A stretch of 64,000 bases of DNA from Nansenia antarctica. Taxonomy: Eukaryota; Chordata; Actinopteri; Argentiniformes; Microstomatidae. The stretch lies in NCBI GenBank assembly GCA_963989245.1, contig OZ022348.1, positions 34,378,776-34,442,775 on the forward strand. The letters run 5' to 3'. Of the stretch, positions 11,198-23,967 are shown piece after piece. The translations under genes and the position numbers were made by a program. How positions within the stretch are numbered: position 1 is the stretch's first letter; each line of letters begins with the position of its first letter. Under the pieces are notes generated by a model. The model was not told where the DNA came from. It searched no databases and was given only the letters and a program-made list of their open reading frames with translations.

Positions 11198-12180
11198 ATC
11201 ACGCATTGCTGTTTATTTTCCTGTTTTTTTTAAAGCTTAATTTCATGCCACATCTCATTCAATATAGTATGTATACAGTATTCACAATGTTATCATTCAG
11301 AGATGTGTAAAACATTTTTTGCCATATATTGTAATTGTTATCCAGCCTTGTAATCTTGATAATAATCAAACAAACTACTTCACACTACCTCTATTTTTTT
11401 TGTACCAAATAAACTTATGTAACTAAGTAGTTGCATTGCTATACATTAGAAACAGTTTGAAGAACATAGCTGTCTGTAGGTATGTCATTCCTTCACTGTG
11501 AGGTGATATTTCAAGCCTAAAGCCTTAAAGGAAAATTTTGGTTTTCATGTTTTCATGTGTATTTGAAGTTTTAGGTGCTCCCGTGGTCACTTGTCATGAC
11601 TCAAAGCATTTCAAGAATGTTAAAATTAAGACATGCATTCCTCATTTATGTTTTAAGTTTATGTCCTGTTATTAAAAATAAGATGTAAAGTCTTGGTTGG
11701 CTAAATGTTACATACTGAGTAATAAAACTGCAAATGTATTTGTGTGTGTGTCTTCTCAATCATCACGTCGGTGTTCTTTCCTCTCATGCACTTTGCTGCT
11801 GATTGACAATGACAGTAGTGATTATTGATGCATGCTCCTATTCCGTATGGAACTTAGCTGCTATAGAATCTTCATGATGGCCTCATTGACAACTCTGTAA
11901 TGTACATTTTCCAAACTCTATAGGGCGATATCTCAGCGTTTCATTCAGAAACTTTAATCTGGTAGCTCACGAGAGTCGCTCAAGTGCTATGACTGCGTGT
12001 GTGCATGTGTATTTGCTTAGTTATCAATGGTGTGTACATGAACTGTAGGATATTTCATAATATCTTCCGAATAAGTGTATTTAATTTTTTACTGTTGATG
12101 AATTGCTGTCTCAGAAAGGTTCGCATCAAAGGACAGAGGGTGGTGCTCTTGACAGAGTTGGTCATAATTAAACCCCATCT
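11198..12180. other. upp2 3' flank and stmn2 upstream region
   Basis: Apart from the AATAAA signals no feature is recognised. At 12131-12150, read on the minus strand, there is AGCACCAC followed by CCTCTGTCC. This matches only the left half of an RE1/NRSF site; SCG10 (STMN2) of mammals carries such a silencer upstream. Confidence 0.3.
11408..11413 (+). terminator. Candidate polyadenylation signal of upp2
   Basis: This is the first canonical AATAAA downstream of the upp2 stop codon, about 390 bp away. A second (taataaaactg) is near 11720. No transcript end can be seen directly. Confidence 0.4.
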
Positions 12181-13078
12181 TCCGCCCTCTCCTCTCCTCC
12201 TCTCCTCTCCTCTCCTCTCCTCTCCTCTCCTCCAGCACCTCTCCTCTCCTCTCCTCTCCTCCAGCCCTCTCCTCTCCTCTCCTCTCCTCTCCTCTCCTCT
12301 CCTCTCCTCCAGCACCTCTCCTCTCCTCTCCTCTCCTCCAGCACCTCTCCTCTCCTCTCCTCTCCTCCAGCCCCTCTCCTCTCCTCTCCTCACCTCCAGC
12401 ACCTCTCCTCTCCTCCAGCCCTCTCCTCTCCCCTCCTCTCCTCCAGCACCTCTCCTCTCCTCCAGCCCTCTCCTCCAGCCCTCTCCTCTCCTCTCCTCTC
12501 CTCCAGCACCTCTCCTCTCCTCCAGCCCTCTCCTCTCCTCCAGCCCTCTCCTCTCCTCTCCTCCTGCCCTCTCCTCTCCTCTCCTCTCCTCCAGCCCTCT
12601 CCTCTCCTCTCCTCTCCTCTCCTCTCCTCTCCTCTCCTCTCCTCTCCTCCTCTCCTCCAGCCCTCTCCTCTCCTCCAGCCCTCTCCTCCAGCACCTCTCC
12701 TCTCCTCTCCTCCAGCACCTCTCCTCTCCTCTCCTCCAGCCCTCTCCTCTCCTCTCCTCTCCTCTCCTCTCCTCCAGCACCTCTCCTCTCTTCCAGCCCT
12801 CTCCTCTCCTCTCCTCTCCTCTCCTCTCCTCCAGCACCTCTCCTCTCCTCCAGCCCTCTCCTCTCCTCCAGCACCTCTCCTCTTCTCTCCTCTCCTCTCC
12901 TCCAGCCCTCTCCTCTCCTCTCCTCTCCTCTCCTCCAGCCCTCTCCTCTCCTCCAGTACCTCTCCTCTCCTCTCCTCTCCTCTCCTCCAGCCCTCTCCTC
13001 TCCTCCAGCACCTCTCCTCTCCTCTCCTCTCCTCCAGCCCTCTCCTCTCCTCCAGTACCTCTCCTCTCCTCCAGTGGT
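12181..13078. repeat. Polypyrimidine minisatellite (CTCTC/CCTCCAGC) upstream of stmn2
   Basis: About 0.9 kb is almost wholly C and T on the plus strand, built from ctcct units with periodic ccagcacc, ccagccct and ccagtacc. Long leucine/serine/proline frames here are repeat artefacts. The tract ends about 80 bp before the stmn2 start codon. Such mirror-rich homopurine/homopyrimidine DNA can form triplex (H-DNA). Confidence 0.9.
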
Positions 13079-13159
13079 CTTATTCGCTGACTCAGTGCCT
13101 TAAAACAGCATTTTCAACCCACTGACCAGAGCTGCTACACCCGCTGCTACACAACAGCC

Positions 13160-14938
13160 ATGGCCAAAACTGCAGTTGGTAAGGATTTTATTCTTCATTT
13201 CTCGAGGAAGTATTGGGAGCGTTTGATTCTGGGATTGGATGCTGGAAGATCCATGCCGACAACTACATCCTTTTCTATAGATGCGTGTTTGACAGCTGCG
13301 CCCCACGGAGCATTGTTCTTAGTGAAAGCAAACAAAAACGGAGTTGGATAGAAATATCATTGTCAAAATCTGCGAGAGAGTGTTAACCCTCGGAAAGTGA
13401 AAATGGGACGGTATTCACCGATATGTGGGTGGGGGGAGGAGGTGGGGGGACATGTTATTCAAGAAAGGCTGATAGTCTATTCAGTTCAATGAAAACAGGA
13501 TGTTATGTTATGCTTAAGGTTTTGTCCATTTGCAGCGAAATATGCAGATGAGTAGAAAAACAAATCGTTTGATATACATAGAGGTGTGCAATTTCTATTA
13601 TTTACAATGTTTTATTGACAATGCTGCACCTGCGGCTGTGAGACAGCATAATGCAGAGAGACAGAGAGACCCCACCCTGCCGACCACCCAAGACCACCAA
13701 GACACGCTGACAGGCAGAGAGATCACGTAGCCTACTTACATCTTCAATGTGTTTGTCTATTCGAATTGTAGCATATTTGTTCACGGTTATTATTGAGAAT
13801 ATAGTTTTGGGGATAATGAACGAGGTGTGGCTACGTTGTTTTCACCGGACAATTGACATTCATATAGCCATATAGATATATATAGACATTCATATAGCCT
13901 GAGACATTCATATAGCCTGAGACATTCATATAGCCATATAGATATAGACATTCATATAGCCATATATATAGATATATATAGACATTCATATAGCCTGAGA
14001 CATTCATATAGCCTGAGACATTCATATAGCCATATATATAGACATTCATATAGCCTGAGACATTCATATAGCCATATATATAGACATTCATATAGCCTGA
14101 GACATTCATATAGCCATATAGATATATATAGACATTCATATAGCCTGAGCTATTTCTATTCATTTTCTTCTGTGTCATATTTGCGATGAAATCAGTGTTT
14201 TAGATCCAAATCAAGAAGATAGAAAATAAAAAATAATAAGGGACTCGAGGCCTTGAATCTCAGCCATAGCCAAAAGAAAACAACCGGGACACTGAATAAA
14301 ACATGTTTTTATGTCCATAGTAGGCCTATAATGTAAAACAACGGGAGAGGCGAACAGTAAAGCCATATCTTTTATGATTGATTGATTATGTGATTGATTA
14401 CTCACTAAATGACTTAATGTTGAATGAATCAAATGAAAAGATGATGAGGATGATTGCTCTTTTCTTATGCAGCTGGAAACACCTACTAGTTGTGTTACCC
14501 AGACTTGTTGTAGAATGCATTAGGAGAGATGAGTCTGTGTGAATCATGTCTGAGCTGTGGCAGGTGGACAGACAGCAGGGTGGGAGGGTGGACAGACAGC
14601 AGGGTGGGAGGGTGGACAGACAGCAGGGTGGGAGGCCGGCCAGCCCTGCAGCAAGGGGCCGATCCACACGCTGCAGGAGTTGGCTAATCAGTATTGACAA
14701 TATGCAGTCCTCTTTGGACAGTGCTCTCTCTGATACTGTGGTGAAGTGAGCCGGGTATACCTGATGATACTGTGGTGAAGTGAGGGTATACCTGATGTTT
14801 GTGATGTGGAAAGAGAGACTAGGGACTAGAGACTAAAAAAAGAGGGGGAAAAAATGAAATGAGGAAAAGGCCGGCTTCTCAGGGGTGATATTCAGCTTCT
14901 CAGGGGTGATATTCAGCCTGCATCATAAGCCAATAACC

Positions 14939-14987
<49 letters not shown>

Positions 14988-16941
14988 ATTAGGCTTATAT
15001 AGTGCTTTTCTAGACACTCAAAGATGCTTTACAAACTGAAAAGATTGAGTAGTAATAATAAAAAGATACAAAAAATAAATAAAAGAAAGTATAGGGGCCT
15101 AATTAAGGTAGTGCTGGGGACACATGGGAAGGGGAGGGGGAGAGGGTTAACTGGTGAAGGCAAGCTTGAAGAGGTGGGTTTTGAGGGCCTGTTTAAATGT
15201 TGGCAGGGTGTTGGCCTGTCTGATGTGGTTGGGGAGGAGAGCGTTCCAGAGGGACGGGGCTGCGGCTGAAAAGGCCCTATCACCCCAGGTCCGGAGCTTG
15301 GTCCTGGTGGTCTTGAGGGTGGTTTGGTCGTCAGACCTGAGGCAACGGGAGGGGGTGTGGAGGGGGACGAGGTCGGCAAGGTAGGAGGAGGCCAGATTGT
15401 TGATGGCTTTGTAAGTGGTGAGTAGGATTTTGAATTGGATCCTGTATTTGACCGGCAGCCAGTGTAGGTTTTGGAGCACAGGGGTGATGTGGTCACGGCG
15501 GGGAGTGGAGGTGAGCAGACGGGCAGCAGAGTTCTGGACGTATTGGAATTTGTTTAGGATGTTATTAGGCAAACCGTAGAGGATGCTGTTGCAGTAGTCG
15601 AGTCTGGAAGTTATGAAGGCGTGGATGAGTGTTTCAGCAGTGGAAAAGGACAGGGAGGGTCAGATGTGGGCAATGTTCCTGAGGTGGAAAAAAAGCAGAT
15701 TTAGTGACCTGGTTGGCATGGGGAAGGAACGAGAGGGTGGGGTCAAAGATGATGCCGAGGTTGCGGACGTGGTTGGAGGGGGTTACGGTGAAGCCATCGA
15801 TGTTGAGGGAGAATGTCTGGGTGGAACGGGTGAGGGACTTTGGGCCGATGATGAGGATTTCCGATTTATTGCAGTTGAGTTTCAGAAAATTCAGTTGCAT
15901 CCATGATTTTATGTTACTGAGGCAGGTTGGAAGGTAAGACCCATACTTAACTATCATCAGCCCATGAGCATAAAGACTTCAGATCAGAGCAAACTTGCAG
16001 GTGCAACTTATACAACGTACCAACATTGGCAGCTTCATTGAGTCTACATTAGTCATCCATCTTCAGTGTAGAGATGATACATCTTCAGTGTAGAGATGAT
16101 ACATCTTCATCTTCAGTGTAGAGATGATACATCTTCAGTGTAGAGATGATACATCTTCATCTTCAGTGTAGAGATGATACATCTTCATCTTCAGTGTAGA
16201 GATGATACATCTTCAGTGTAGAGATGATACATCTTCAGTGTAGATAGAAGCATTTGTGGGTAAGTGGAGTCTCCACTAGGTCTCCGTTACCATGGTAACC
16301 ACCCTGTAATGAAGAATGTCTTTGTAATGACCATCAAAGCAACATTAAGAGGAGGGAGAATCTATAGTCTCAGCCCACAGGATCCTGGAAATGCTAATTA
16401 GCTTCCTGTTATCAGGGTTTATCATAATGACACAGGTGATTCATAGTTACTCAAGTGAAGGCCAACTAGTTGGTGTAAGTAATGCATACGCATGTAGGCT
16501 TAACAGATAGACCTGTGTATGTTTCTTCTGTCAGTCACTGATGAAACTAAAGTAACTATGGATCTTTAATGTTAACAGAGCAATACATTTATCAGCAGAA
16601 TATGAATTTATCTGTGTGATTTTGGGCATATCAAATCTTCAGGTCTGGGCCATTCTTTTGCTTTGTCATGCCGTGCAGAGATGACCAAACAAAAAGGATT
16701 GCATTACTATGGTTACAACTTTCCAGTAACGATGGAAGGAAAAATAATCTGTGTCATTAAATCATTGTGAGGTCTCCCTGGTTTCTATTGCAGTTAAACA
16801 TTTTAAATTATTAATGCCTTCAGAAATATGAGATTCTGGCCTTTAAAGGTGTTTTGAGTGTCAATGTGCTGTTGTTTAGAGCCGTACTACCCAGACAGAG
16901 CCTCTGCTGACCGCGGGGCGTGTTTGTGTTCCTGCTGACCG

Positions 16942-16972
<31 letters not shown>

Positions 16973-19263
16973 GCGGTGCGTGTGCTGTGCGGTGCGTGTT
17001 TGGGTTCCTGCAGCATACAAAGAGAAGATGAAGGAGCTGTCTGTGCTCTCCCTCATCTGCTCCTGTTTCTACCCAGAGTCACGCAACAAGCTGGTCTGTG
17101 AGTTTGAAGGTAAGAACCTGCCTGAAGTGCTGCAGTCTGCATGTGGAGAAGTAGCCAAGGCCATTTCTAGTTCAAGTCAATCCAGAAATGTACACAAAGT
17201 CGCCCTTGACTTCATATCCAGCCCCTTGATTATTATTATTCTTTTGAGATAATAAATGATTCTAATATCATTGAGTTGCCATTGCCCCTCTGACGCTTGG
17301 TTGTCCGCCTCCCCCTCCTCTGAGGCAGACATGGAGGTGAAGGCCATCAACAAGCGGGCGTCTGGCCAGGCCTTCGAGGTCATCCTGAAGCCGCCCTCTC
17401 CGGTGTCTGACTCGGCCCACAGTGTCACCTCGCCCCCGAGGAGGGACATCTCCCTGGAGGACATCCAGAAGAAGCTGGAGGCGGCTGAGGACCGCAGGAG
17501 GGTGAGCAGGCCCCTCACATGGTGCTCCTCTGTGGCTCAGCTGGTAGAGCATGGTGCTAACAACGCTTAGGTTGTGGGTTCAATTCCAATAGGCTAGGTG
17601 CACGATCTCCACTCCTTCCTGAAAGGCACCTTGCATGAACATATCCTGTCTCACTCTATTGGTTTAATTGATTAATCAGCTGTGCACTGTGTGTTCCAAC
17701 AGTTTACCGCACAGCTGATTAATCAATTAAACCAATAGAGTGAGACAGGATATGTTCATGCAAGGTGCCTTTCAGGAAGTAGTGGAGATCGTGCACCTAG
17801 CCTATTGGGACCATATATGTGACAGGGCATGGTTAAAAAGTCCGCAAGTAGGGCAAAATCATTTTTCTGTTTTTTTCCAGATTATGAAAGGGTAGATTGT
17901 AAGCTTTAAAATGACGTGTCATACATTGAAATCTGAAACAAGTTGAAGAAGTCATGGATATTTGAATGTTGATACCACCGTACTGAGATATCCAGCCTCA
18001 AAGTCTTCAGAGACGTTTTTCACAGAGGTAATGGGTGGGAACAATAGCTGATTAACTCCACCCTAGTCACTCCCTCAAGACAACCACACCCTCAAGACAA
18101 CCACTCCCCCATTACACTACCTGTCATTATCTACCTGTCATCTGTCAGTGGGGTTGTCAGCTAAACCCTCAAGAAACAAAATTGCAGGGCTGACATGTTT
18201 AAATGACTTACTTGACTTAGGTCCTTTTTCTTCGGGTGTGAAGAGTAGGGCCTCCAACGAGTTTACGCCACCGGTCTCTGTCCCTCGCCACAGCAGCCGC
18301 CGCCTCCCAGGATCTTAGACCCAGCATGTCACGCTCCCTCTCGACGGTTCTTCTCCAGGTTTCTTTGGGGCGTCCCCTTTTTCTTCGTCCATCAGGGGTC
18401 CATCTGAGGGCTATGCGTTGATGGTCATCCGGGCTTTTCCTCAACACGTGGCCGATGTACTTCCATCTTCTCTTTCTGATCTGCGTGCTTACCATCTCTA
18501 TACCAGCAAGTTTTCTCACTTCTTCGTTTGACACCCGTGTAGGCCAGAATATTCTCAGCATCCTTCTTAGGCATTTGTGGACAAATGTGTCTAGGCACTG
18601 TTCGTCAGCCGCTGTCATCTTCCATGTCTCACAACCATATAACAACACTGAGATTACATTTGACTGAAAGATTTTCATCTTGGTCTTCCTCCGATACTGA
18701 ATGCTGTTCCACAACTTCTTTAAACGATGGTAGGCGTTCCTTGCTTTTCCTATACGAATCTTCATGTCTTCAGAAGCACCACCTGACGTTGTCATTGTTG
18801 CACCGAGATATGTGAAGGTGTTGACGTCCTTGAGATCTTTCTCATACACTGTGAAGGCTGTGCTTTTCTTGGCGTTCATCCTCATCGATTCCGTTTTGTT
18901 TGCATTGATCCTTAGCCCTGTTTGTAGACCATATTCATTCAGACGGTCAAGCTTTTGTTGTGCATGACTCCATGATTCTGCTAACAATACTATATCATCT
19001 GCATAATCTAGATCTTCTAACATGTTCATCATTTGCCAACTGATCCCTGTCTTTCCTCCACTCAGTGTTCTCCTCATTATCCAGTCTACAACTAGTAGGA
19101 ACAAAAAGCCTGACATCACGCAGCCTTGCTTCACACCTGACTTTACCTCAAACCACTGAGACTTCCTGCTGCCATGCAGTACTGCCACCTTGCAATTCTT
19201 GTAGAATGCCTTAACCATTGCAATAAACTTGTCTGGTATTATGACATGTTTAAATAGCTAAAC

Positions 19264-19299
<36 letters not shown>

Positions 19300-22200
19300 T
19301 CATGATTTTTTATTGCCATGTGTGCCAAACGTTTATTACATCCCATTACAAGTACAAGAGAGTAAAATTCATGGCAATGGACAAAATTAGGATACAATTG
19401 AGCAATACAATAATAGAATGGTAAAAAATAATAATGTTGTGTCCGTGTGCATGCATTTATCATTATAGTCCATAAAGCATCTAGTGGGACTTCGGTGTAG
19501 TTCCTTCCCATCCCATCTGGGCATCAAAGCTGTAATAAAAAAAGAAGACAGTACATTTAAAATGATTGCCCACTGTTACCAACACCACTTTTAACGAAAT
19601 AGTCTACTACTATCTTCATAAAATAGAATTGCTTATACAATGACAATGACAAATACCTGAAGTGCTGGTGACTCACATCAAGGTGTCATCTGTCAGAACC
19701 TCTCACCTCGTCATTCTGTAACACAAATTTCAGGTCAGAGGTGTGGACACTTCTATAGTGTAGGTTTTCCATAGACTCGGTGTACTGTAAGAAGTAGGCT
19801 AGTGAAATCATTTAAATTCACAGTATTATTCTACAGCAAATCTACATATCAATGAATTAATCATTATTTTTGATTCCACACAACATTATTGTTCATTACC
19901 AAAAAAAAGCATTTACCGTTTCTATAATTTATTATATCTCTAACAAAGCTAGCTAGCTAGCTAACAAGCTAACACTTGTTTGGCTAGCTGGTACACACAA
20001 ACACACTAAAATGGTGCATGAAACATATTACAGTATGTTGCATGTTTAGTAGATCTGCAACAAATGTATTTATTCATTATGTTTTATCTTTGACAACCTA
20101 TTTCTTCCTCCCACCATCTCCTATTAGTTTTGGAGAGGGGTGGCATAATTGTGGTGAGCAGTTTCAGTGGTCTGATAACTGAGGCTAACAACGCTCTATC
20201 TACCTTACTCACAAAACAACAAATAACTGTTTGGCTATTCTAAGTAAACAACACAAAATCCTAGTAAACAACACATGTAACTCACTAAAACTTACCCAAG
20301 AACACAGCAGAAGGTCTGTCTGCAGACGACTGTCCCAAGAATAGTGAACTGATGTGGAGATCAATGTCTGACATTCCGTCATCTGTCATCGTCAGATTCG
20401 GAGTTCGGAGTTCCCGTTCGGAGTTCCCATTATGTATAGTCCAATATGAAGGAGTTCATATTGACTGCCAAAGACGCCATTTGGCGTCTTATAAAATAGT
20501 AACGTTGACTGCCATTTTTTCCCCCTTTTTTTCGGGGATTGCCATATTGACGTCTTATACACCTGGTGTGTGAATTTCAGACTTGGGTGTAATGTATTTC
20601 TGCCCCAGATGGGGGCAGCAGTTCGATTTAGCTCAGATATAAAAGCTGGAGAAGAAGGGGGCGTGTTGTGGGTTGTAGAAAATGGCGAAACGAATAGCGA
20701 AAACGAGAGGAGACAAGCAGTATAAGCAGTTGACACTGGCACAGAGCTTGTCTGGCAGTGGATCTGCAAGGAGTGTGGTGCCGATCAGGTCAACTGCAAG
20801 CAGATCTGGTGCAGGAGATGCGCCAAATGTTGCAGATGGTGAGAACCGGAGCAACGCGCAATGCTACACTCGTGGTAGCATTGCTGGGCCATCGGAGCCA
20901 CATCGCCGCGACTCTTCAAACAGTTCAGAGTCGGAGGACGTAGAACCAGACCCCGACTAGTCGGACGAGTGGTTGCCATCCGGATCGGCTAGCAGCAGGG
21001 AATCCTCTCCAGATCAGCGCGGATCCACGATCCAAGACAAAAATGCGAGTGTGAAAAGCAAAGGTAAACATATCATATATAGAAATATCATTACACTACA
21101 CTACACTATTACACTACACTATTACACTATTACACTATTACTATTACTATTACACTATTACACTATTACACTATTACACTATTACTATTACTATTACACT
21201 ATTACACTATTACACTATTACTATTACTATTACTATTACTATTACACTATTACACTATTACTATTACACTATTACACTACATCATTACAAAGCAATAAAA
21301 CATGCCTTTTGTATATATATTTTGTATAAAATTGTATATATTTCAATATTTTACAGTCCCTGAATCGAGCAGAGGACGTGCCTCAACCAGAGGGTGTGCT
21401 GCAAGGAGACGGCTGTCTTCAGAGAAAGATGCTGGTTGGGGTCAGGGTGAGTGGCAACCCACAAAGGTTCCATTCACGGCAACCCCTGGACCCCAGAATG
21501 CTGCTGCAGAGCTGGAATCTGACCTGCCGGTTGATTTCCTGGAGCTGCTTATTACTGATGAGCTGCTGCAGCACATTGCAGATCAAACCAACCTGTATGC
21601 CCAGCAGTTTTTACAGGCACATCCCGACACTCTGCCACACTCCAGAGGGAGGTTATGGAAACCGGTGACAGTCCCAGAACTGAAACAATTCTTTGGACTC
21701 ACTTTCATCACCGGTTACATAAAAAAGCCAAATCTAGAAATGTATTGGAGTGTGGATCAACAGGACGCCACTCCATACTTCAATAAAACCATGCCCAGGA
21801 ACAGGTTCCAGCTCATCTGGAAGTTCCTCCACTACAACAATAATGCATCACAGGACGCCACAGATAAAATGTATAAAGTGCGTCCTGTTTTAGATCATGT
21901 TGTAGCCAAATTCATTCAGAGCTGTATCAGCCCTTTGAAAGTATCTGCATTGATGAAGGAATGATGCAGTGGCGTGGCCGCCTATCATTCAAAGTGTATA
22001 ACCCTCAGAAGCCGGTGAAGTATGGAATTAAATCCTACATACTGTGTGACTCTTATACTGGGTATTGTTTTAACATGAAGCCTTATGTTGGCCAGCATAA
22101 CACACTCCCAGACACAGTGTTCTCCCTCCTTGACCGTCTCACAGGACACGGATACACACTGTACATGGACAACTTCTACAACTCTGTTCAACTGTGTGAG

Positions 22201-23932
22201 CAGTTGATCAAAGCCAACACCAACGTCTGCGGAACACTGCGAAAAAACAGGGGGGAACCGCATATCATAAGGGAGCCGACAAAGACCGACTTGGGTGTGG
22301 AGGGGAGGCTGGTGCGGCACAATGGCAGGGTGCTGGTTATGGCATGGCAGGACAAGCGTCTGGTGAGGATGGTGACAACCTGCCACCATGACAGCATGCA
22401 GAGGGTGGAGGTGTGGCAGAAGGGGAAGAAGGAGAAGGTGGGTCAGCTCAAACCGGAGTGTGTTGTGGCATACAATGCCTGCATGAATGGGGTGGACAAA
22501 CTTGACCAGAACATTGCATACTACCCATTCATTAGGAAAACACTCAACTGGTCAAAAAAAGTTTGTGGCGTACTTGTTTCAGCTTTGTGTGTTCAATGCC
22601 TATGTGCTGTACAAGGCCAGGAACCCGGGGAAGTGCAAAACACACTTGGAGTTCATGAGGAGGGTGGCGAGGTTGTGGACTGAAAAAACCTATGTAGAGG
22701 AGGAGGAGGAGGAGGAGGAGGAGGAGGAGGAGGAGAGAGGAGGAGGAGGGGGAGGAAGAGGAGGAGGAGGAGGAGGGGGAGAGAGGAGGAGGGGGGGGAG
22801 GAGGAGGAGGAGGAGGAAGAGGAGGTCCGACAAACCAGGGCAGCAAGACAGAGAGACCCAGACAGCAGGCTGGATGGCCGGATGGCCAGGCATGAGTTGG
22901 AACGCTTAAGGCCCACCAGCAATAACACACAGCCAGCAAGAAAATGTAGGGTCTGCATTCGAAGGGGTAAAAGGAGAGAGACCAGAATGTGGTGCAGGTC
23001 CTGCCATGTACCCCTGCACTCAGGAGAGTGCTTCAAAGCCTACCACACAGAAAAAAAATATTATTGAGTGATGATGATTCTAAATGTTCTAAATCTGTGA
23101 ATAAATGTAGTTATTTTGTCATCAAAAGCCTTTTTTCCTGTGTTGTTTTTATTGTTTCATAGAAGTAAACAACTTTTCAGATGTTTGAGGTGTCACTAAA
23201 ACTAAAATATGTGGACGTCAGTCACCGTTTTGCTTGAATTTGCTTCTCTGCAGAAAAAGCTCGTTTTTTCTGTTTATTGGTCAAAATCAGGTGTTTTTGC
23301 TGAAACCTGTCAATACATCTACTGATGCCTCTGGACACATCTTCAGTGATGTTCCTGGAATCATCGGGCGTTTCGGGTCTTTCAACATCATACACCCTCC
23401 TCCAGGTGACCCAGCCGGGGCTGATCAGACCCCAGCTTGTGTCCAGATGGCTAACTAGCTACCATGACTCCATGGCTCTCCTCTTTTGAGCCACAGCCAT
23501 CTAGAGGCTCTCTCTGCCGCATTGGTGGTACAACGGATGGCTCTCCTCTTTCTCTCTCCATCGATGCCCAAACTGCTGAAGGCTCTGGCCAAGGAACGGG
23601 CTGCAAATCCTCTGCAACCAACCTCTACTGGGAAACACCTCGCTCTCCACCCAGCCTGCTGGCAGTCACTGACCAGTCCCGCGTACTTGGAGAGCTTCCT
23701 CTCAAACCACCCTATGTTCTACGGCCGATTTCTAAACACTCAAAGAGGCTAGAAACAAACTTGATGAAAGAAGAGAGTCTAAAGTCTTGGTAGATATGTT
23801 CAATGTTTATGTAGTCCGAAAAGTCAATATTTGGTGGGTCTTCAAAGTTCAGCGAAAATGCCCCAAAAGTCTGGCAGTATGGAGCTCTCCGCTCTGAACA
23901 TGACTGGCAGTCAAAGAGTTAATTGCCCACTG

Positions 23933-23967
<35 letters not shown>

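Larger units (their letters stand above)
20682..23067 (+). pseudogene. piggyBac transposase (PGBD-like), frame-broken
   Basis: The N-terminus starts MAKRIAKTRGDKQYK and is acidic, with a stop at 20958. An AT-rich repeat or intron (about 21065-21356) follows. The catalytic part has IWKFLHYNN, then the three family Asp residues in CIDEGMM, YMDNFYNS and NGVDKLDQN. The C-terminal Cys-rich domain has CRVC, WCRSC, HSGEC and FKAYH. The frame changes near 21930, at a seven-A run near 22555 and within a (GAG)n tract (22693-22830). All catalytic residues survive but no continuous protein can be made. Confidence 0.8.
20455..23922 (+). mobile_element. piggyBac-type transposon, degraded
   Basis: The right end reads ctggcagtcaaagag followed by TTAA (23919-23922), the target typical of piggyBac. 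The left end near 20457 reads ttgactgcca in inverted match, but its TTAA is not intact. The transposase pseudogene lies between. A region 23370-23800 with short open frames is not recognised. Confidence 0.65.

Noticed and set aside
12055..13090. Long open frames (up to 363 residues) in the polypyrimidine tract
   Set aside because: Low-complexity Leu/Ser/Pro or Glu/Arg/Gly frames produced by the ctcct repeat; open in several frames at once.
13831..14178. 115-residue frame of YMNV repeats
   Set aside because: Artefact of the gacattcatatagcc minisatellite.
17522..17600. Possible functional tRNA gene
   Set aside because: A and B box-like motifs are present but no cloverleaf can be completed and the same head recurs as a SINE at 11027.
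22544..22939. Minus-strand poly-Pro/Ser frames
   Set aside because: Shadow of the (GAG)n tract in the piggyBac pseudogene.
23464..23793. 109- and 88-residue overlapping frames inside the piggyBac
   Set aside because: No recognised domain; overlapping frames, no splice support.
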